Below are positions 25,152 through 38,321 of a DNA stretch of 64,000 bases, piece by piece (positions within the stretch are counted from its first letter, which is position 1; every line of letters starts with the position of its first letter). Position numbers and translations under genes: made by a program. Source of the stretch: Erpobdella octoculata (Eukaryota > Annelida > Clitellata > Hirudinida > Erpobdellidae); assembly GCA_963978895.1 (NCBI GenBank), contig OZ022240.1:8717268-8781267 (forward strand), given 5' to 3'. The notes beneath the pieces were generated by a model, which saw only the letters and a program-made list of their open reading frames with translations, made no database searches and was not told the DNA's origin.

Positions 25152-28100
25152 TTATTTAACTTTCGAGTTTGAAAAGGTCAAAACGTTCTCACTTCTTCTG
25201 AGTTCAACAGTTCCCCATCCGAGATCGAGACCGTTCTCAGCTGTTACGTTGTACAGACCGAAATTCTTTTCTTGAACTCGCATTATGATTAACGACGTTT
25301 CAATGAGAACTCCGTCAATCTGAGAGATAAAATTTTTTTAAGAAAAAAACAATAAATGACGTTTATGAACTACAAATGCAAATACACCCAATTTTTTGAG
25401 ACAACTTTCACGCATGCATGCGTGCGCTGTACGCACACACACATACGTATAACACCTTCTACACACATACATACACATAAACACAGACACACGCACTATT
25501 TGAGAAGAAAGAGCTCATAAAGCTCAAAAATTTTCTGCCAAAACAGTATTTTTTTATGTCGGGAGAAGAAAGACATTATTTTGAAAATAAATTTGTAGAG
25601 GTTTTAAATGAAAGTCGGCGTGGCGCGTCAGCGAGTGAAGTTTAAATTGCACTGTCTCATTAAATATTCATGTCCGCCTCGCGTTCCATTGGGCGGCTGG
25701 AAGTTGTAAATATTCATACAAGTAATAAATATTAAAACGTGATATAGGAGAGGATGGCAAGCAGGCGGGGATGAATTTAAGCGAACAAAATTTTTTTCCA
25801 TTTTTTTTCTCAAAAGAGTGGCGTCAATTTGGGCAGACGTAAAGTCGTTATGAGCATCGGGCCTTCGTGTCGCTGTCATGATGATCGCTCGACGTAACAA
25901 TTTACTGGATTTTAATGAGGTTTCCCATTACTGGCCGACATTTGCCAGTGGCATCTGTCATGGACTCTTAGATATATAAGTTTGAGTCCATCCATTAACA
26001 TTATTTGTGGAAGAAGGAAGAGGGGGTTTCACATTTTTATGATTTATTTTTCTCAAAAAACATTTGAGGAATTGAATATTTTAACAAGGAAACTCAACCA
26101 ATTAACTTCATCTCCTGTTTGCTAGCACTTTGTACTTGATATCCACCAGCTGATAACACATGTCTGTATGATTTTTTGAAAAACAAACTAAATATTTAAA
26201 ACACATACAACAAGCGAGTGGATTTTTGTTATTCACGCCTTACAGGTGTCTGATATGAAAGCGACATTAGTAAGCGCTGCCACTGCGCACAAATCAATGA
26301 ATCTCTCAAAGCCTTGGCTGACGTGGCGTGAATTTTGAACAATAAAAATATTCGCTTTCCGCTTCCGCAATAACAATTCTTTTTAAAACCAAAAGCAAAA
26401 CAAAAAACTCCCAGGAAATATGAAAAATGTTACCCGATTTTGTAGTCTGTATTCGTTACTCTCCATCGTCTGTTGGATGGTAGAACTATTGGCAGAAGAG
26501 GAGGAGGAAACCGACCGCGGAGAGAACCAATTGATTGAAACGACTCCGGGCTGGGATTTGATCCTGCAACTGAGTACGACTTCCACTTGATTGAGAAGGA
26601 CAGAAGTCGTAGAGCAGGAAACCTTTGGTGCATCTGCCTCAGTGAACAGAATTCGTTTTAACATCTTTTTCTCTCGTTCACTTTTACGCTTTTTTTTTAA
26701 TTTTAATAAAAGTCAGACTAATAATTTATTTAAGTTAAATACGTTTTAAGTGGTAGATGAAATTTACATTAAATTTGTGATACACTTTTGAAAAATTACA
26801 AAAGTCTTCGTTTTATATCGAAGAGGCCTCAGCGCATTTTTGAATATTGCATTAAAAAGCTTAGCTTTTTTTTATTTTATAAATTTATAAGTGCTTACGA
26901 TTTAAAAATAGATTAGTCAGTTTTACAATTTAAAAAAACCGTATTTTTAAAATTATTTCTTGGCTATTCCGTACATTGTTGTTAACATTGAGCTAAATGC
27001 AAACTAAATCTCAAACATCTTTTTTTATAGTCATTGTCGGTTTTTTATTTTAATTATGTCAGTTTTATAATTTAATTAACTAATATTACCGATATTTTAA
27101 ATTTATTATTACTCGCGTTAAACAGTAGCTAAGAAACAAATAATTTTTGAATACCTAAGAAATAATAATAACAGATGAGAAAAATATAAAAAATCACCTC
27201 CGAAATAAATTTTTGGCACAAATTTAATTCAAAAAAACCCAAACTCTCTAGGTTTCGAGTTTATTTTCCAATCAAAGTTTTTTTTTATTAAGCTGCCTTT
27301 TTAGAAACAAGCTTCAAAAAATGCGCTTAAAAAGAATGAAAAGCAAATTGCAACAATTTACACAGAATCGAAACTCGTGTGTTAATGCTTCGTGATAGAT
27401 TAATACCATATCAAATATCTGGATGCGTTCCACTAGATTTGTTTGAGATGCGTATATTCTAAATATCTCATATCAGCTTTCCATCTGTCATGGAAAGATT
27501 TTCACGCAGATAAAATAGTAATTATGGACTCAACCGTCATCATCACTGGAGGAGATAAAGACGCCAGAACGACAATAAGAAAATTAACGACGACATTATT
27601 AAATATTTCTCAAAGTCGCCATTAACAATTCCATTAATAAAAACATATTATTTTTTGTGGGAGGAAAGTAAATAAGTAAGCATGTAAGCATTTAGGTATG
27701 CATGTACACAACCAAGTAGATATGCAAGTGTGCAACCAAGTGGATATGCAAGTACGCAACCAAAGTGAATATGCAAGTATGCAATCAAATTGGATAGATA
27801 TGCCGGCTAGCCAGCAAAAACAAGAACTTACAGTTGACTACTATCTTCAATAACGTCGAGTTGCTGATGATCGGTGAGCTGATGAAGGCAGCATTGCATT
27901 GTATTACCTTCCCATCGTCGTCTGGAGATGCCCACAGTTTGTCGGTCCATCTGGCGACCTCGAAGTGAATGAGTCGAAGTCCCTTGATTCCTTTACTGGA
28001 ATGAACTTTGAGGCGGTGATTCAACGAGTTAGTTATGTTTCTGGAACCGACAAGAACAGAAAGAGAGAACGGAGGATAGAGACCGCTCGCTATGCAACTG

Positions 28101-31100
28101 AATCGGCCTGGCGCATTTTCGCTGTAGTTAACTTCTCGGGTCGTCGATGAAGGCGGTTTGTAGTCAGAGTAGTCAGGGAGGAGATGAGCAGTCGATTGTT
28201 TCTTAGCGTCCTGTCGCGAATGTATAACTTCTTTGTTGTGGTGGAGGACGGTGGTGCGTTCTGGAATGTCCGAGTCGAAGTTGAGGAATTCATCGTCAGA
28301 CAGAAGATGGGATTTCGTGCTTGATGGAGTCTTGAAGAGATCATTCGATGCGAACGGTGTCGTTCTTCTCTGGGTGGTTTCAACTGAAATGTAGGCAGAG
28401 GAGGAAGACTTGAGGAGAGAGTGAAGATCTGTCTGACTGGCATTGAGACGCCTGCTTCGAGGTTTAAAGATGCTCTGAGCGTGGAATGACGCGTTGGAAG
28501 AGACATCGTGGTGGCGTTCGTTATTAATAAAGAGTTGAGAATCGTCAATGCTATTGATCGTTATACTCTGGAGAGGAGCTGAAATGATAGAAAGTCTTCC
28601 ATGATTTATTTCTTCCTCAAAACAATCTGGAAAATTGTTTCCCCGAGTGAAATTAATTGTCTAAAATCGAGTCGCATTCATGACAAGAAAAAAAGTTGGC
28701 ACTAAAATATCTTACGAGTTTCTCATCTCAGGAATGCCGTCGGAGAATGTGTCTTTCTCAATTTAATTTTTAATCTGTCCTTGCTCTTTCCAACAATAAG
28801 CCTATCTCTCGCTCATCTGGTACGATTGATTTTTCAATTTACAATAAAAAAATAGTGTTGTCTCACCAAGATTGATTTGGTTATAAAAATTTGTTTAATT
28901 ACAACGAATTGTCTTGAAGATTGTGGGAGAGTACAAACATGTATGCACAAGTTGAGCATTCATTAATGCATTACACACTTACACAGGCATCAATTGTATT
29001 TATTAGGTACGTATAAAAATTACAGAGTATTGTATTTACATGGTGTACGTATAAAAATTACAGAGTATTGTATTTACATGGTGTACGTATAAAAATTACA
29101 GAGTATTGTATTTACATGGTGTACGTATAAACATTACATAGTTATATGGGATGGTCTACATATAACCATTACACAGTATTGTATTTATATGGTCTTCGTA
29201 TAAACGTTGTACATAACTACACATACATTCTTGTACATATTACGTCTATAAAACTACAAGCATACATGTCATACGGTGAGACACAGCACAGTTCATAGCT
29301 TTTTTTTTCTCCAATTTTTCCTCTCTACAGGGATCAACCGACTCTTCGCACCTCTTCCAGTTACTCTCACGTGAGTTACGACGGAAATAATATTTTCACA
29401 ATGTATCCATGGCAACCGAAGCAGCAGGAAAACGCTCTAATGTTCCATAAAATGCAGTTTCGTTTTTAGGCGTTTATCGAAAAAAAAGAAATTTCCGAGT
29501 TTCTATTTCTTGAATGAAAAAAGAGTTTTATTTTGCTCAAAAATCATCAAATTAATGTCATAAAAATTTCGTTTAAAGGAGTCAAATTTGAATATTTTTT
29601 GGTCAAACCTTTGACGTAGATGACATAAGTCACAGAGCCGAGAAGTGTGTTCTGCGGTCCATTAACTTCGCAGGTGTAGTTTCCAACATCCTCAAATGTT
29701 ACTCCTGTATACAAACAATTTTTTAATTAAAAATTTTCTGAATGACAAAAAAAATCTAAACGTAGAAGAAAAAATATTTGTAGAAGACTTGTGAGTCGAA
29801 TAATTAATTACATCTTCAAGGTGGAGCAGTTAATTATGTCACACGATAAATACTAATTGAAACGAAAGATCCTATTTTTCAACATCGTTAATAAACAGCT
29901 GTGACGTGGCACTGACCTATGCAACTATCCAACCATGCGGCTATGCAACTATGTAACGTTTTTCTTTTTTCAAACTTTTTCTATGCACAAAAGGCCACAC
30001 AAGCCGTCAAATCGTTTTCCCACGCAAGAAAAGTTGGAAAAAAAATGGAAGTTTTTTTTAAACATTAATTGACGAAGCATCAAATAACGTAGACGTCAGG
30101 AAATGGCGCGCCTTTTTTTTGTCTTATCTCTTTCCACATTAACTTATCCACAACGCGGCCATAATTTATTTTGATCACGTGTGTTCGTCACGTGATAGGA
30201 CATCAAAAATAATTTATCATGCCGTGCAATATTTCTCTCGTGCGTCTGCCGTGCTGGCGCAAGACTGTTGCGTGCCGGTCGCAAACTCTTTGTTCAACAT
30301 CTCAACATGTTGACAGCTTATAATAAGCTACAAGAACATTGTCAACATACAAGGTTACTGAAAAACGTTGAAAATTTTGAAGAAAAAAAAATGGTTGAGT
30401 TTCTTTTTTACTTTTTTCTGTAGAAGCGTTTTTATTTTGTGTTTAAAAAAATCAATTGTGAAATCGCGTAGCTGTAGATTGATTCAAGTGTTAGCAATCG
30501 AGTAAATAAGATATTACACATTTTTAATAATTTCTTTTAGTTTTATTATTTGTCTCGAAACAATTGAAGAAGTCGTACAAACTGATGAACGCAAACAAAC
30601 ACGAATATTTAGAAAAAGAAAAAAGAATTAAAACCAACGGAAGAAGAAGATCTTCCATTTTAAATGGCGGCAATAATTTATTCCACTCCACGTTCGAAGT
30701 TAAAAAAAAACTTTTTTTCTTCTTCAAAAAACGCAACAAGAAGAACAAGAAGAAGCAGGTTATACAATTAGCAAACGGGGTGGCCATTTTAACGTTCCAG
30801 GTGTACTTCGTGTGTGGCTTCATTTTATTTTTTAACCTCAATAACAATTATCTCCTAATTTTCAATTAATTCGTTATTTATTATATTTACATTAATAAAT
30901 TATCAATAATTATTTGTTATTTTTATTCAGTTTATTGATTCTTATATTATAGTTTATTATCCATCTAATTGATAATAATGAAATAACTATTACATATGTA
31001 ATTTTAATTATGTTTTTACTGTTGTTGTTTGACACTTCAATAATTATAATTTATAATTTATAATTTATAACTTATTATTTTTATTTTTATTTTTATTATT

Positions 31101-33894
31101 CAATTAAAAAAAACAATAAATTATTATTCTAAAAAATATCGTTTGCCTAATTAATAAATATGGTTTAATTATAGTTAGTAATTATTAATTATAGTTTATA
31201 TAACTTTTTATTTAATTAGTAAGTTATATATTAGGTTGCGGTTTAGGTTTGTCTCGTTTACAACCAAGTTCTAATTATAATTATTTATCACTCAGTTTAT
31301 GAATATGACATTGATTTAATCGGTTTATCTCACTACAATATGTATATGTATATATTCATAATTTATTACCTTAATAACTTTGGTTTTCAGAAAAAATAAG
31401 AACCAATAAAATAATTATAGTTGGTAATTATTTGAAAGATAATAATGTTTTTATCATAATCATCGTCATTATTATTATCCAATAATTGCATACAAAACAT
31501 CATTGCTAATTATGTCAATAACAAGACACAGATGAAATCCATGCATGAAAACCATGACGAGTCATCAGATTATTACCGGCTTTAAAGACCAACGACTGCA
31601 CAGGCAGCAGTATTCAGTATTCAGTATTTAGTATTTAGTATTCAGTATTCAGTATTCAGTATTCAGTATTCAGTATTCAGTATTCAGTATTTAGTATTCA
31701 GTATTCAGTATTCAGTATTTAGTATTCAGTATTCAGTATTCAGTATTCAGTATTCAGTATTCAGTATTCAGTATTCAGTATTCAGTATTCAGTATTCAGT
31801 ATTCAGTATTCAGTATTCAGTATTCAGTATTCAGTATTCAGTATTCAGTATTCAGTATTCAATATTCAGTATTTAGTATTCAGTATTCAGCCAGCCTCGT
31901 CTGTTCTCTCCCCAGCCAAAGCTGGCATTCATTCATCCAACTCAGGTGGTTGAAAGACTGAGCAGTGAGAATAAGCACTTTTCTCCTCAAGGGAGTTACG
32001 CTGTGTGGGTTTCACCACTATCGGTAATCGCGCCCGCAAAGCCCAGCTGTGGCGTACCAAGTGGAAATTTTGTGTGGAATTAAAATACTTAAAAATTAAA
32101 ATTATTGTCTAACTTGTACAAACTTATATTTTAAATTATTTTAATAATATAATTAAATTAAAAGTTAATTGTCTTTTTTATGAAAAATTTTTTTCCAATT
32201 TTTATTCAATTTTAATATAGTTAATTAGATAAATTAATAAAATTATGCCTTCAAAGAAATAAAATTTAAATTATAAAATTTGCCTTATATATTTATCTGA
32301 TCGATAAAACTAGATTTAAGATAGTTAGAAATGTCATTAAACATTATTTGTTTTAAAATCAGTAACTATTTGACTAATGTTTAAAACAGCTATAAATTTA
32401 CACGGGAATTTGGAAAATTCGAATGCTGTTTATCATCGCCATCATCATGACAACCACAATCACTATGACAATTACCACGACTACCACCATCATCATTACA
32501 CACCACCACCATTTTTACCGTCATCACCACCATTATCATCATCATCAGCTTAATGTAGCTTATGTTAATGTTATTTATTTCATTAAAAATATGAATTATT
32601 AATAAAAAGATTAAAATAATTAAATTGAATAATACCATTTATATTTACTAGCTCATAAAAAAATTGCTCCCAATCTAATTAATATTAACAATACTCTTTT
32701 TCTAGATTAATTTGTTAAATAACTAAATTCTGAATTCTTGGTATCCTGGTTAATTTGCATTTGCGATGCATTCAATGTAACGGGGCACAAAGCCGACGAT
32801 TTCTATAGCGCTGTACATGATAACAAAATTAATTTAAAAGGAGGTACTCGTAATCAACCGTGCATTTATGAATCTCTTTATTGTATAATTATATTAGTTA
32901 AGTAGCTAACAATGAGATATCAGTAGATTTCAATGGAGGGAAAATTAGAAGAAAGACCGACTGACCTGCAATTGTGAGATTAAATCTGTGCTTCGTAGAA
33001 GTTGAAGAGAAAGAAACTTTAAATCTTTTCAGCGATCTGAAAGGTTCCAAGACGTTGCCCATCATGTTCATTTGGGTTTCTTCGTTCAACTGAAACTGTA
33101 GGGTGTTTAATTGAGAAGAAAAAAATTATTTTCAAGTTTTAAAAATTAAAAAAACAAACAATTCAAAAGATCAGAAAAAAGAAATCTTGTTTTGGAAAAA
33201 GTTTTATGCGAAAGCGACTAAATGAAATGTCAGAAGTGGAAATTCAAACTTTGCGCCAGAGGATGGGGTTATCGAAGAGGTTGAATCTGGACGCAATGAA
33301 TTCACATCCGAGAGTAACGTTGGACCCCTGCTCCATGCGATAAACTTGGTCCTTTGACACTAGATGGACTTCAGAGTCTGACAGGTGAAAAAAAAGAACA
33401 AGATTTTGTCCGCACAGTTTTTATAAATAAAAATATTTAAAAAAAAAATGTTTAATTCAATTAGTTGAAGTTGCTTCTTGCGACGCGGCGAATATTTTAA
33501 AAAATTAAATTTCTCGCGTTTTTCTTCTTTAAAATTGCAACTCCTAATTTGCTCGGCGAAATTTCGGCTCGACTTAACACAAGGCGAGACGTTGAACTCC
33601 TGGTGTGAAAAAGTATAAAAAAAAGTATCGCGAAAAAGTACGGGGAGTCATTTGTGCGAAGAGAAATGTGGATTTCATTGCAGCAGGAGAGTAATTTATT
33701 AATGGTTATTTATTAATAAAAGAACTATTTGCTTTCTCCTTGGTCGAGATTTGTCTTGTAGAAATTGCCCGTTTATTTCAGTTAAGGTTCACTCAAATCA
33801 AGAAAACGTTCTCACCTGTTGGTCGTAGAAGAATGGCGGAGATGATGACACTGGTGCCGATGAAGACTACGATGATGGATGGAGGTTGTGCCAT
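25152..33894 (-). CDS. Secreted immunoglobulin-superfamily protein, three Ig domains
   Basis: Seven minus-strand exons: 33894-33816, 33377-33250, 33095-32966, 29704-29609, 28578-27832, 26633-26434, 25319-25152. All join in phase, giving 515 aa. Residues 1-26 are a signal peptide (hydrophobic IIVVFIGTSVIISAILL). Ig1, V-like: Cys51 (VTLGCEF), Trp67 (PILWRK), DVGNYTC with Cys124. Residues 146-300 are a Ser/Thr/Asn-rich, low-complexity linker encoded in the unusually long 747-bp exon. Ig2: Cys306 (GRFSCIASGLYPP) and Cys372 (DDGKVIQCNAA). Ig3: linker YAPKVSC, Cys416 (VVLSC), Trp429, then NFGLYNVTAENGL, where the usual F-strand Cys is missing. No transmembrane segment or GPI signal follows, so secretion is inferred. 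The YAPK junction selected the exon 6 acceptor. Cell-adhesion or recognition is the usual role of such proteins; the orthologue is not recognised. Confidence 0.88.
27690..27790. repeat. Short minisatellite in an intron of the Ig gene
   Basis: About three and a half units of roughly 28 bp with core 'gcaaccaagtggatatgcaagt', ending 42 bp from the exon 5 donor. Confidence 0.75.
29007..29125. repeat. 38-bp tandem repeat in an intron of the Ig gene
   Basis: Three near-identical units starting 'gtacgtataaaaattacaga', followed by decayed units to about 29200. Confidence 0.9.
31609..31890. repeat. (ATTCAGT)n heptanucleotide microsatellite
   Basis: About 280 bp of a 7-bp unit with rare T-for-C variants, in the long third intron of the Ig gene. 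It abuts the 3' end of the SINE at 31891-32060. Confidence 0.97.
31891..32060 (-). mobile_element. tRNA-derived SINE, third copy
   Basis: On the minus strand a B-box-like GGTGAAACCC is followed by GCGTAACTCCCTTGAGGAG, the body motif of the copy at 7008-7228. The minus-strand 3' end runs into TGAATAC repeats, i.e. the heptanucleotide array is its tail. The head is diverged. Confidence 0.55.
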
Positions 33895-34965
33895 CGTGTT
33901 CACATCTTGAAAATGAGCATAATAACTTTTGGTATTTTCAAGCCAACTTGACGTAGCGACCGAAAGCGGGCATAAATTCAATAAACATCTTTTAAGTGCA
34001 GATCGCAGCCCGCCAAGGATAGAATTTATCTGTTAAAGGTTGAGAAAATATGGAGTTGGGAGGGATGCAAGAACATTAGCATTGACAGCCATGCACGATT
34101 CAGCGCATAGAAATGCAAATGAAGTTGAAATTTGCATACTAGATACAATGACCACCGCATGAAAAAATTATGCACTCAACTATTTTTCACGGAAGTAGAA
34201 ATGTTTTTTTTTGCGCTAAAAACAAAAATAAAAATGGGCGCGGAAGAACCGCGGCGTTGAAAAGCTGACGGAAGAACTTCGCCGTGAAAGCAGAAATGAA
34301 ATTGTTGACGCAACTGGGCAGCTGATGGCACTGCGGTGGTCATTTTTAGCTTCACAAGTCTTCTCATGTAAGTAACTTTTGTCTTTAGAAAAATAATTTT
34401 TTAAAATTTATTTATGTGTTTTTAGTGCGGATGATTTTTTTAATGTTCACGTTTGACGCGCTTGTGAATAGTTCGTAAAGTTTGAATATGATCTTAGTTC
34501 AATTAATCATATGAACATGCCGGTTGATTCAAGAATTTAGCACAAAAGTTTTTTTTTTCATTTTTAAACTAGAACATCATAGGTAATTTAAAACAGACAC
34601 TGTTCAGTATTGTTCAGTTCTAAGTGGTTATTTGATCACAAACCGACACGTGGTCAGTTCATCATAAACAGACGCTGTAGGTTCGTGGTCATTTGATCAC
34701 AGACAGACGACAACACGTTCGCATCATCAAGCCTTCCGCAATTATAAAAAAAAATTAAGTCGAGATTTGAGATAATTCCCATCGTTCTGATCAAAAATTC
34801 TTATCAAGCGGAAGTCAGAAGTGCTGTGCTTGCTAGAACGGTTTTTTGCAGATTGTTCTGCGGGCGATAATAGGCTTAATATAAGAAAGCTCAGCCAGGG
34901 GCGAGGAAAATGCCAAAATGTCTTTATACACGAAAGCCGAGGCCTTTCAAAAACGTGCCAGTAAT
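33895..34965 (-). promoter_or_regulatory. Upstream region of the Ig gene
   Basis: No other gene here. A CpG-containing patch at 34170-34370 (GGGCGCGGAAGAACCGCGG, CTTCGCCGTGAAAGC) begins about 280 bp upstream of the Ig start codon on its template and could be promoter or 5' UTR. 34580-34735 has short repeated words (GTTCAGT, TTTGATCACA, AGACGCTGT). Confidence 0.4.
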
Positions 34966-35384
34966 ATGTATGTATGTGTGTATGTATGTGTGTTTGTATG
35001 TATGTATGTATGTATGTATGTATGTATGTATGTATGTATGTATGTATGTATGTATGTATGTATGTATGTATGTATGTATGTATGTATGTATGTATGTATG
35101 TATGTATGTATGTATGTATGTATGTATGTATGTATGTATGTATGTATGTATGTATGTATGTATGTATGTATGTATGTATGTATGTATGTATGTATGTATG
35201 TATGTATGTATGTATGTATGTATGTATGTATGTATGTATGTATGTATGTATGTATGTATGTATGTGTGTATGTATGTGTGTTTGTATGTATGTATGTATG
35301 TATGTATGTATGTATGTATGTATGTATGTATGTATGTATGTATGTATGTATGTATGTATGTATGTATGTATGTATGTATGTATG

Positions 35385-35415
<31 letters not shown>

Positions 35416-35416
35416 G

Positions 35417-35450
<34 letters not shown>

Positions 35451-35464
35451 TGTATGTATGTATG

Positions 35465-35506
<42 letters not shown>

Positions 35507-35510
35507 CGTA
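34966..35510. repeat. Very long (GTAT)n array with internal duplication and TA tail
   Basis: About 500 bp of GTAT repeats followed by (TA)n at 35469-35494. The imperfect marker TGTGTGTATGTATGTGTGTT occurs near 34975 and again near 35265, so roughly 290 bp of array was duplicated as a block. Long open frames on both strands are artefacts. Confidence 0.97.
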
Positions 35511-36224
35511 CTTATGTGTCGGGTTTTCTTAAAATTTGAATTCACTTGAGACAATTGGAACAACAAATAAAAATTGGTTTGTTTTGTGGTTATTTTAGGT
35601 TGTGTAAATAAAAAAGATGTAGGAGATTACGTGCGGAAAAAAAGATTCGTATAAAATGTGGATACGAAAAAAATGTCTTCTGGAATAAAGACAGATATTT
35701 AGAACGAAACTAGAGAATAATTCAGAACAAAATAGACTGATAGAGTGTAAAGTATAGAGAAAATGGGGGTGGGGAGATAGGTGAATCGAATGCTTCGTTA
35801 CACTTTTTGATCCCCGACAGAAGGAGACTATAAAAAAGGCTTACATCAAATTCCTTCATATACACCAAACGTACAGACCATCATGTTGAGACTGACTTAC
35901 ATGCAAGATATTAACATCTTTATGGCGCTTAATTGCAGTAAAATGTAAATCTGAATTTTCGATATTAGCATTTTTATAGCGCTTAATTTCACAATCGGTG
36001 TAAATCTGGTTTTTTTTTTCAAAGTTTTTGAATTTTCTTCTCGATTATTTTGCACCGTCGATGGCGCAGAGATAAGCACAAACCTGGAAACTCACTGATG
36101 GCGTGGCATCATGCCTTCATGTGGAATAAATAAAAACTTTTTTGGTTTCTTATTCCTTTATTCGATGTCAACTTGCATGTCTGGTTCATGTTGCTGATTT
36201 TTTTAAATTAATTACTGTTTTATA
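35511..36224. other. Intergenic A+T-rich DNA with a 55-60 bp duplication
   Basis: At about 35908-36008, 'gatattaacatctttatggcgcttaatt' and 'gatattagcatttttatagcgcttaatt' start two tandem units, each reaching 'gtaaatctg'. No gene supported. Confidence 0.6.
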
Positions 36225-36850
36225 TTCGCTGAATGTAAAGTTATTTATTACAACTATATATTCGGTAAATGTAAATATATTAATTCCCTAACTGAAGAAA
36301 TATGCGTTACAATTATGTATTGATTAATATAACTTGTACCTATATGTAAATGTATTAACTACAGTTATATATTTGGTAAATGTTGAATATTGTAATTGCA
36401 ATTGTATATTTAGCTAACAGTAAAACATGTTTTACAATTATATATTCGGTAACTTAAATAAATTGATTACAATTATATATTTAGTATTCTATAAACATAT
36501 TGATTAGAATTATATATTCAGTAAATGTAAATACTATTTTGCTAAATATAAATACATTTATTACAATTATTTATTCGGTAAATGTAAATATATTAAATAC
36601 AATTATAAATTTAGCTAACTATAAATACATCTATTACAATTATTTATTCGGTAAATGTAAATATATTAAATACAATTATATATTTAGCTAACTATAAATA
36701 CATTTATCACAATTATTTATTTGGTAAATGTAAATATATCAATTACAACTATATATTTCGCGTACTATAAATACATTATTACAATTATTCATTCGACAAA
36801 TGTAAATATATTAATTAAAATAATATATTTGCTAACTGTAAATATATCTC
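36225..36850. repeat. A+T-rich minisatellite with ordered units
   Basis: About a dozen diverged units that alternate 'attacaattatatatt', a 'ttcggtaaatgtaaat' or 'tagctaactataaatac' module, and 'atattaa'. Two neighbouring units at about 36570-36700 are nearly identical (roughly 78-bp higher-order period). Confidence 0.85.
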
Positions 36851-37197
36851 CTCGAAGTAAACAAAACGGCGCATTTGTTGGCACTGGAGTCAGGTGGATG
36901 AGGTTTTAAATGACAAAGTTAATGAGCATTCCCGCTTTGAGGACTTGAGAACAGAGGAGGCGCCGCATTTCCGGTGTCTCGTTCATTCATCTCTCCATCG
37001 CTCTCTAAAGAGGAAGTTGACGCGTCGGGGACGGAACGGATCGGACGTAGGTTTGATCGAAGAAATATATGCTGAGCTGGAAACAAATGCAGTCGGCGGG
37101 AATGAGAAAGTTGGAAATGAAAGTTGATGGATCTTGCAGAGGGTAACAAAAATGCTCCAATCGAATTATCATCAAATTGAAGAGTACGTGCATTTGC

Positions 37198-37198
<1 letters not shown>
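36851..37198. other. CpG-containing segment of unknown role
   Basis: 36940-37130 is clearly richer in C+G than its surroundings (CGTCGGGGACGGAACGGATC). Both strands are open for 60-180 codons, but no domain, start context or paired splice signals single out a gene. It could be a promoter or UTR exon. Confidence 0.35.

Positions 37199-37243
<45 letters not shown>
37199..37243. repeat. (GA)n microsatellite
   Basis: Pure GA for about 44 bp, then purine-rich DNA to 37365. Confidence 0.97.
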
Positions 37244-37246
<3 letters not shown>

Positions 37247-37565
37247 TGGAAGCAGAAGATATGGGAGGAGAAGAAGCCAGAAGGAAAGAAAAAGTGATAG
37301 AGGGAAGAGAAAAAAGAAATAAGAGAGAGAAAGAGTAAAAAAGAAGGGAGAAAGAGAGAGAATACACTTGTTCGTAGGAGTGGAATTGATGAATCGTCTT
37401 GTGGATCGACTTGCTTGCAAGGTTTGCACAAGAAAGAAAAGAAGATCTCTTTCAAACATCTCATTGGAACGTCTTCTACCTCCCTCTTCTCTTTTTTTTT
37501 TGATTAATCTCAACAATTCTGTTTATCCGCGAATAAAAAACTCAACATTTCAATGCTCACCAATT

Positions 37566-37722
37566 TCGTGGTGATGGTGACGACGACGAAGACGACGACG
37601 ACGATGATGATGATGATGATAATAATAATGATGATAATAATAATGATGATGGTGATGATGATGATGATGATGATGATGACGGTGATGATGATGATGGTGG
37701 TGGTGGTGATGATGATGATGAT
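37566..37722. repeat. (GAT)n trinucleotide array
   Basis: GAT units with GAC, AAT and GGT variants; the poly-His frame on the minus strand is an artefact. Confidence 0.96.
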
Positions 37723-38057
37723 TATGTGACCACCTACGTGTCTGCACTGGAAATTTTTAATTTTGAAGATGAAAAATAAGGAAAGAAATCGTTATTTGTT
37801 AATTGTTATTAATACTTGTAAACAATCGAATGGTTGGTTTTGTACTCGAGTCGATTAGTTTTTTTAAGGAGAATGAAATATTGGGGAGGGGAGGGTGGGG
37901 GTGGTCCAGATGAATATATTATAAATAAATATCATTGAGTAGGTGAGCTAGGAATATTAAGTTACCATTCATACGTTTAGTTATAGTGCTGACACACGCT
38001 GAAGTGGATAAAGTGCATTATAAAAGACATAAAAAGAAATTTAAAGAGAAAAAGAAG

Positions 38058-38068
38058 GAGAGAGAGAT

Positions 38069-38117
<49 letters not shown>

Positions 38118-38150
38118 AAAAGAGAGAGTCTGTATGAGAGAGAGAGAGAG
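38058..38150. repeat. (GA)n microsatellite
   Basis: Interrupted GA array of about 90 bp. Confidence 0.95.
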
Positions 38151-38321
38151 AAGGGGGGAGAAAGGAAATGTACACTGCTTTATGAATTGCTTTTAGTTTT
38201 AATGAAAAGTTGTAAATGTCGGGTATAAAACCGCATCATCCACTCAGAATGAAACATTTGCAAAATGTCTTCCTAAAACCTTACTAATCATAAATTTTTA
38301 ATTTTCTTGGAAAAATGTTGA

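Noticed and set aside
28090..28548. 152-codon minus-strand open frame
   Set aside because: It is an alternative frame of the 747-bp exon of the Ig gene. The frame that carries Ig2 cysteines and joins neighbours in phase is the other one.
34742..35566. Long open frames of His-Thr-Tyr-Ile or Met-Tyr-Val-Cys repeats
   Set aside because: Produced by the GTAT microsatellite; all frames and both strands are open, with no unique flanking domain.
36894..37464. Open frames on both strands near the GA tract
   Set aside because: No start context, domain or splice partners; the minus frame runs through a GA microsatellite.
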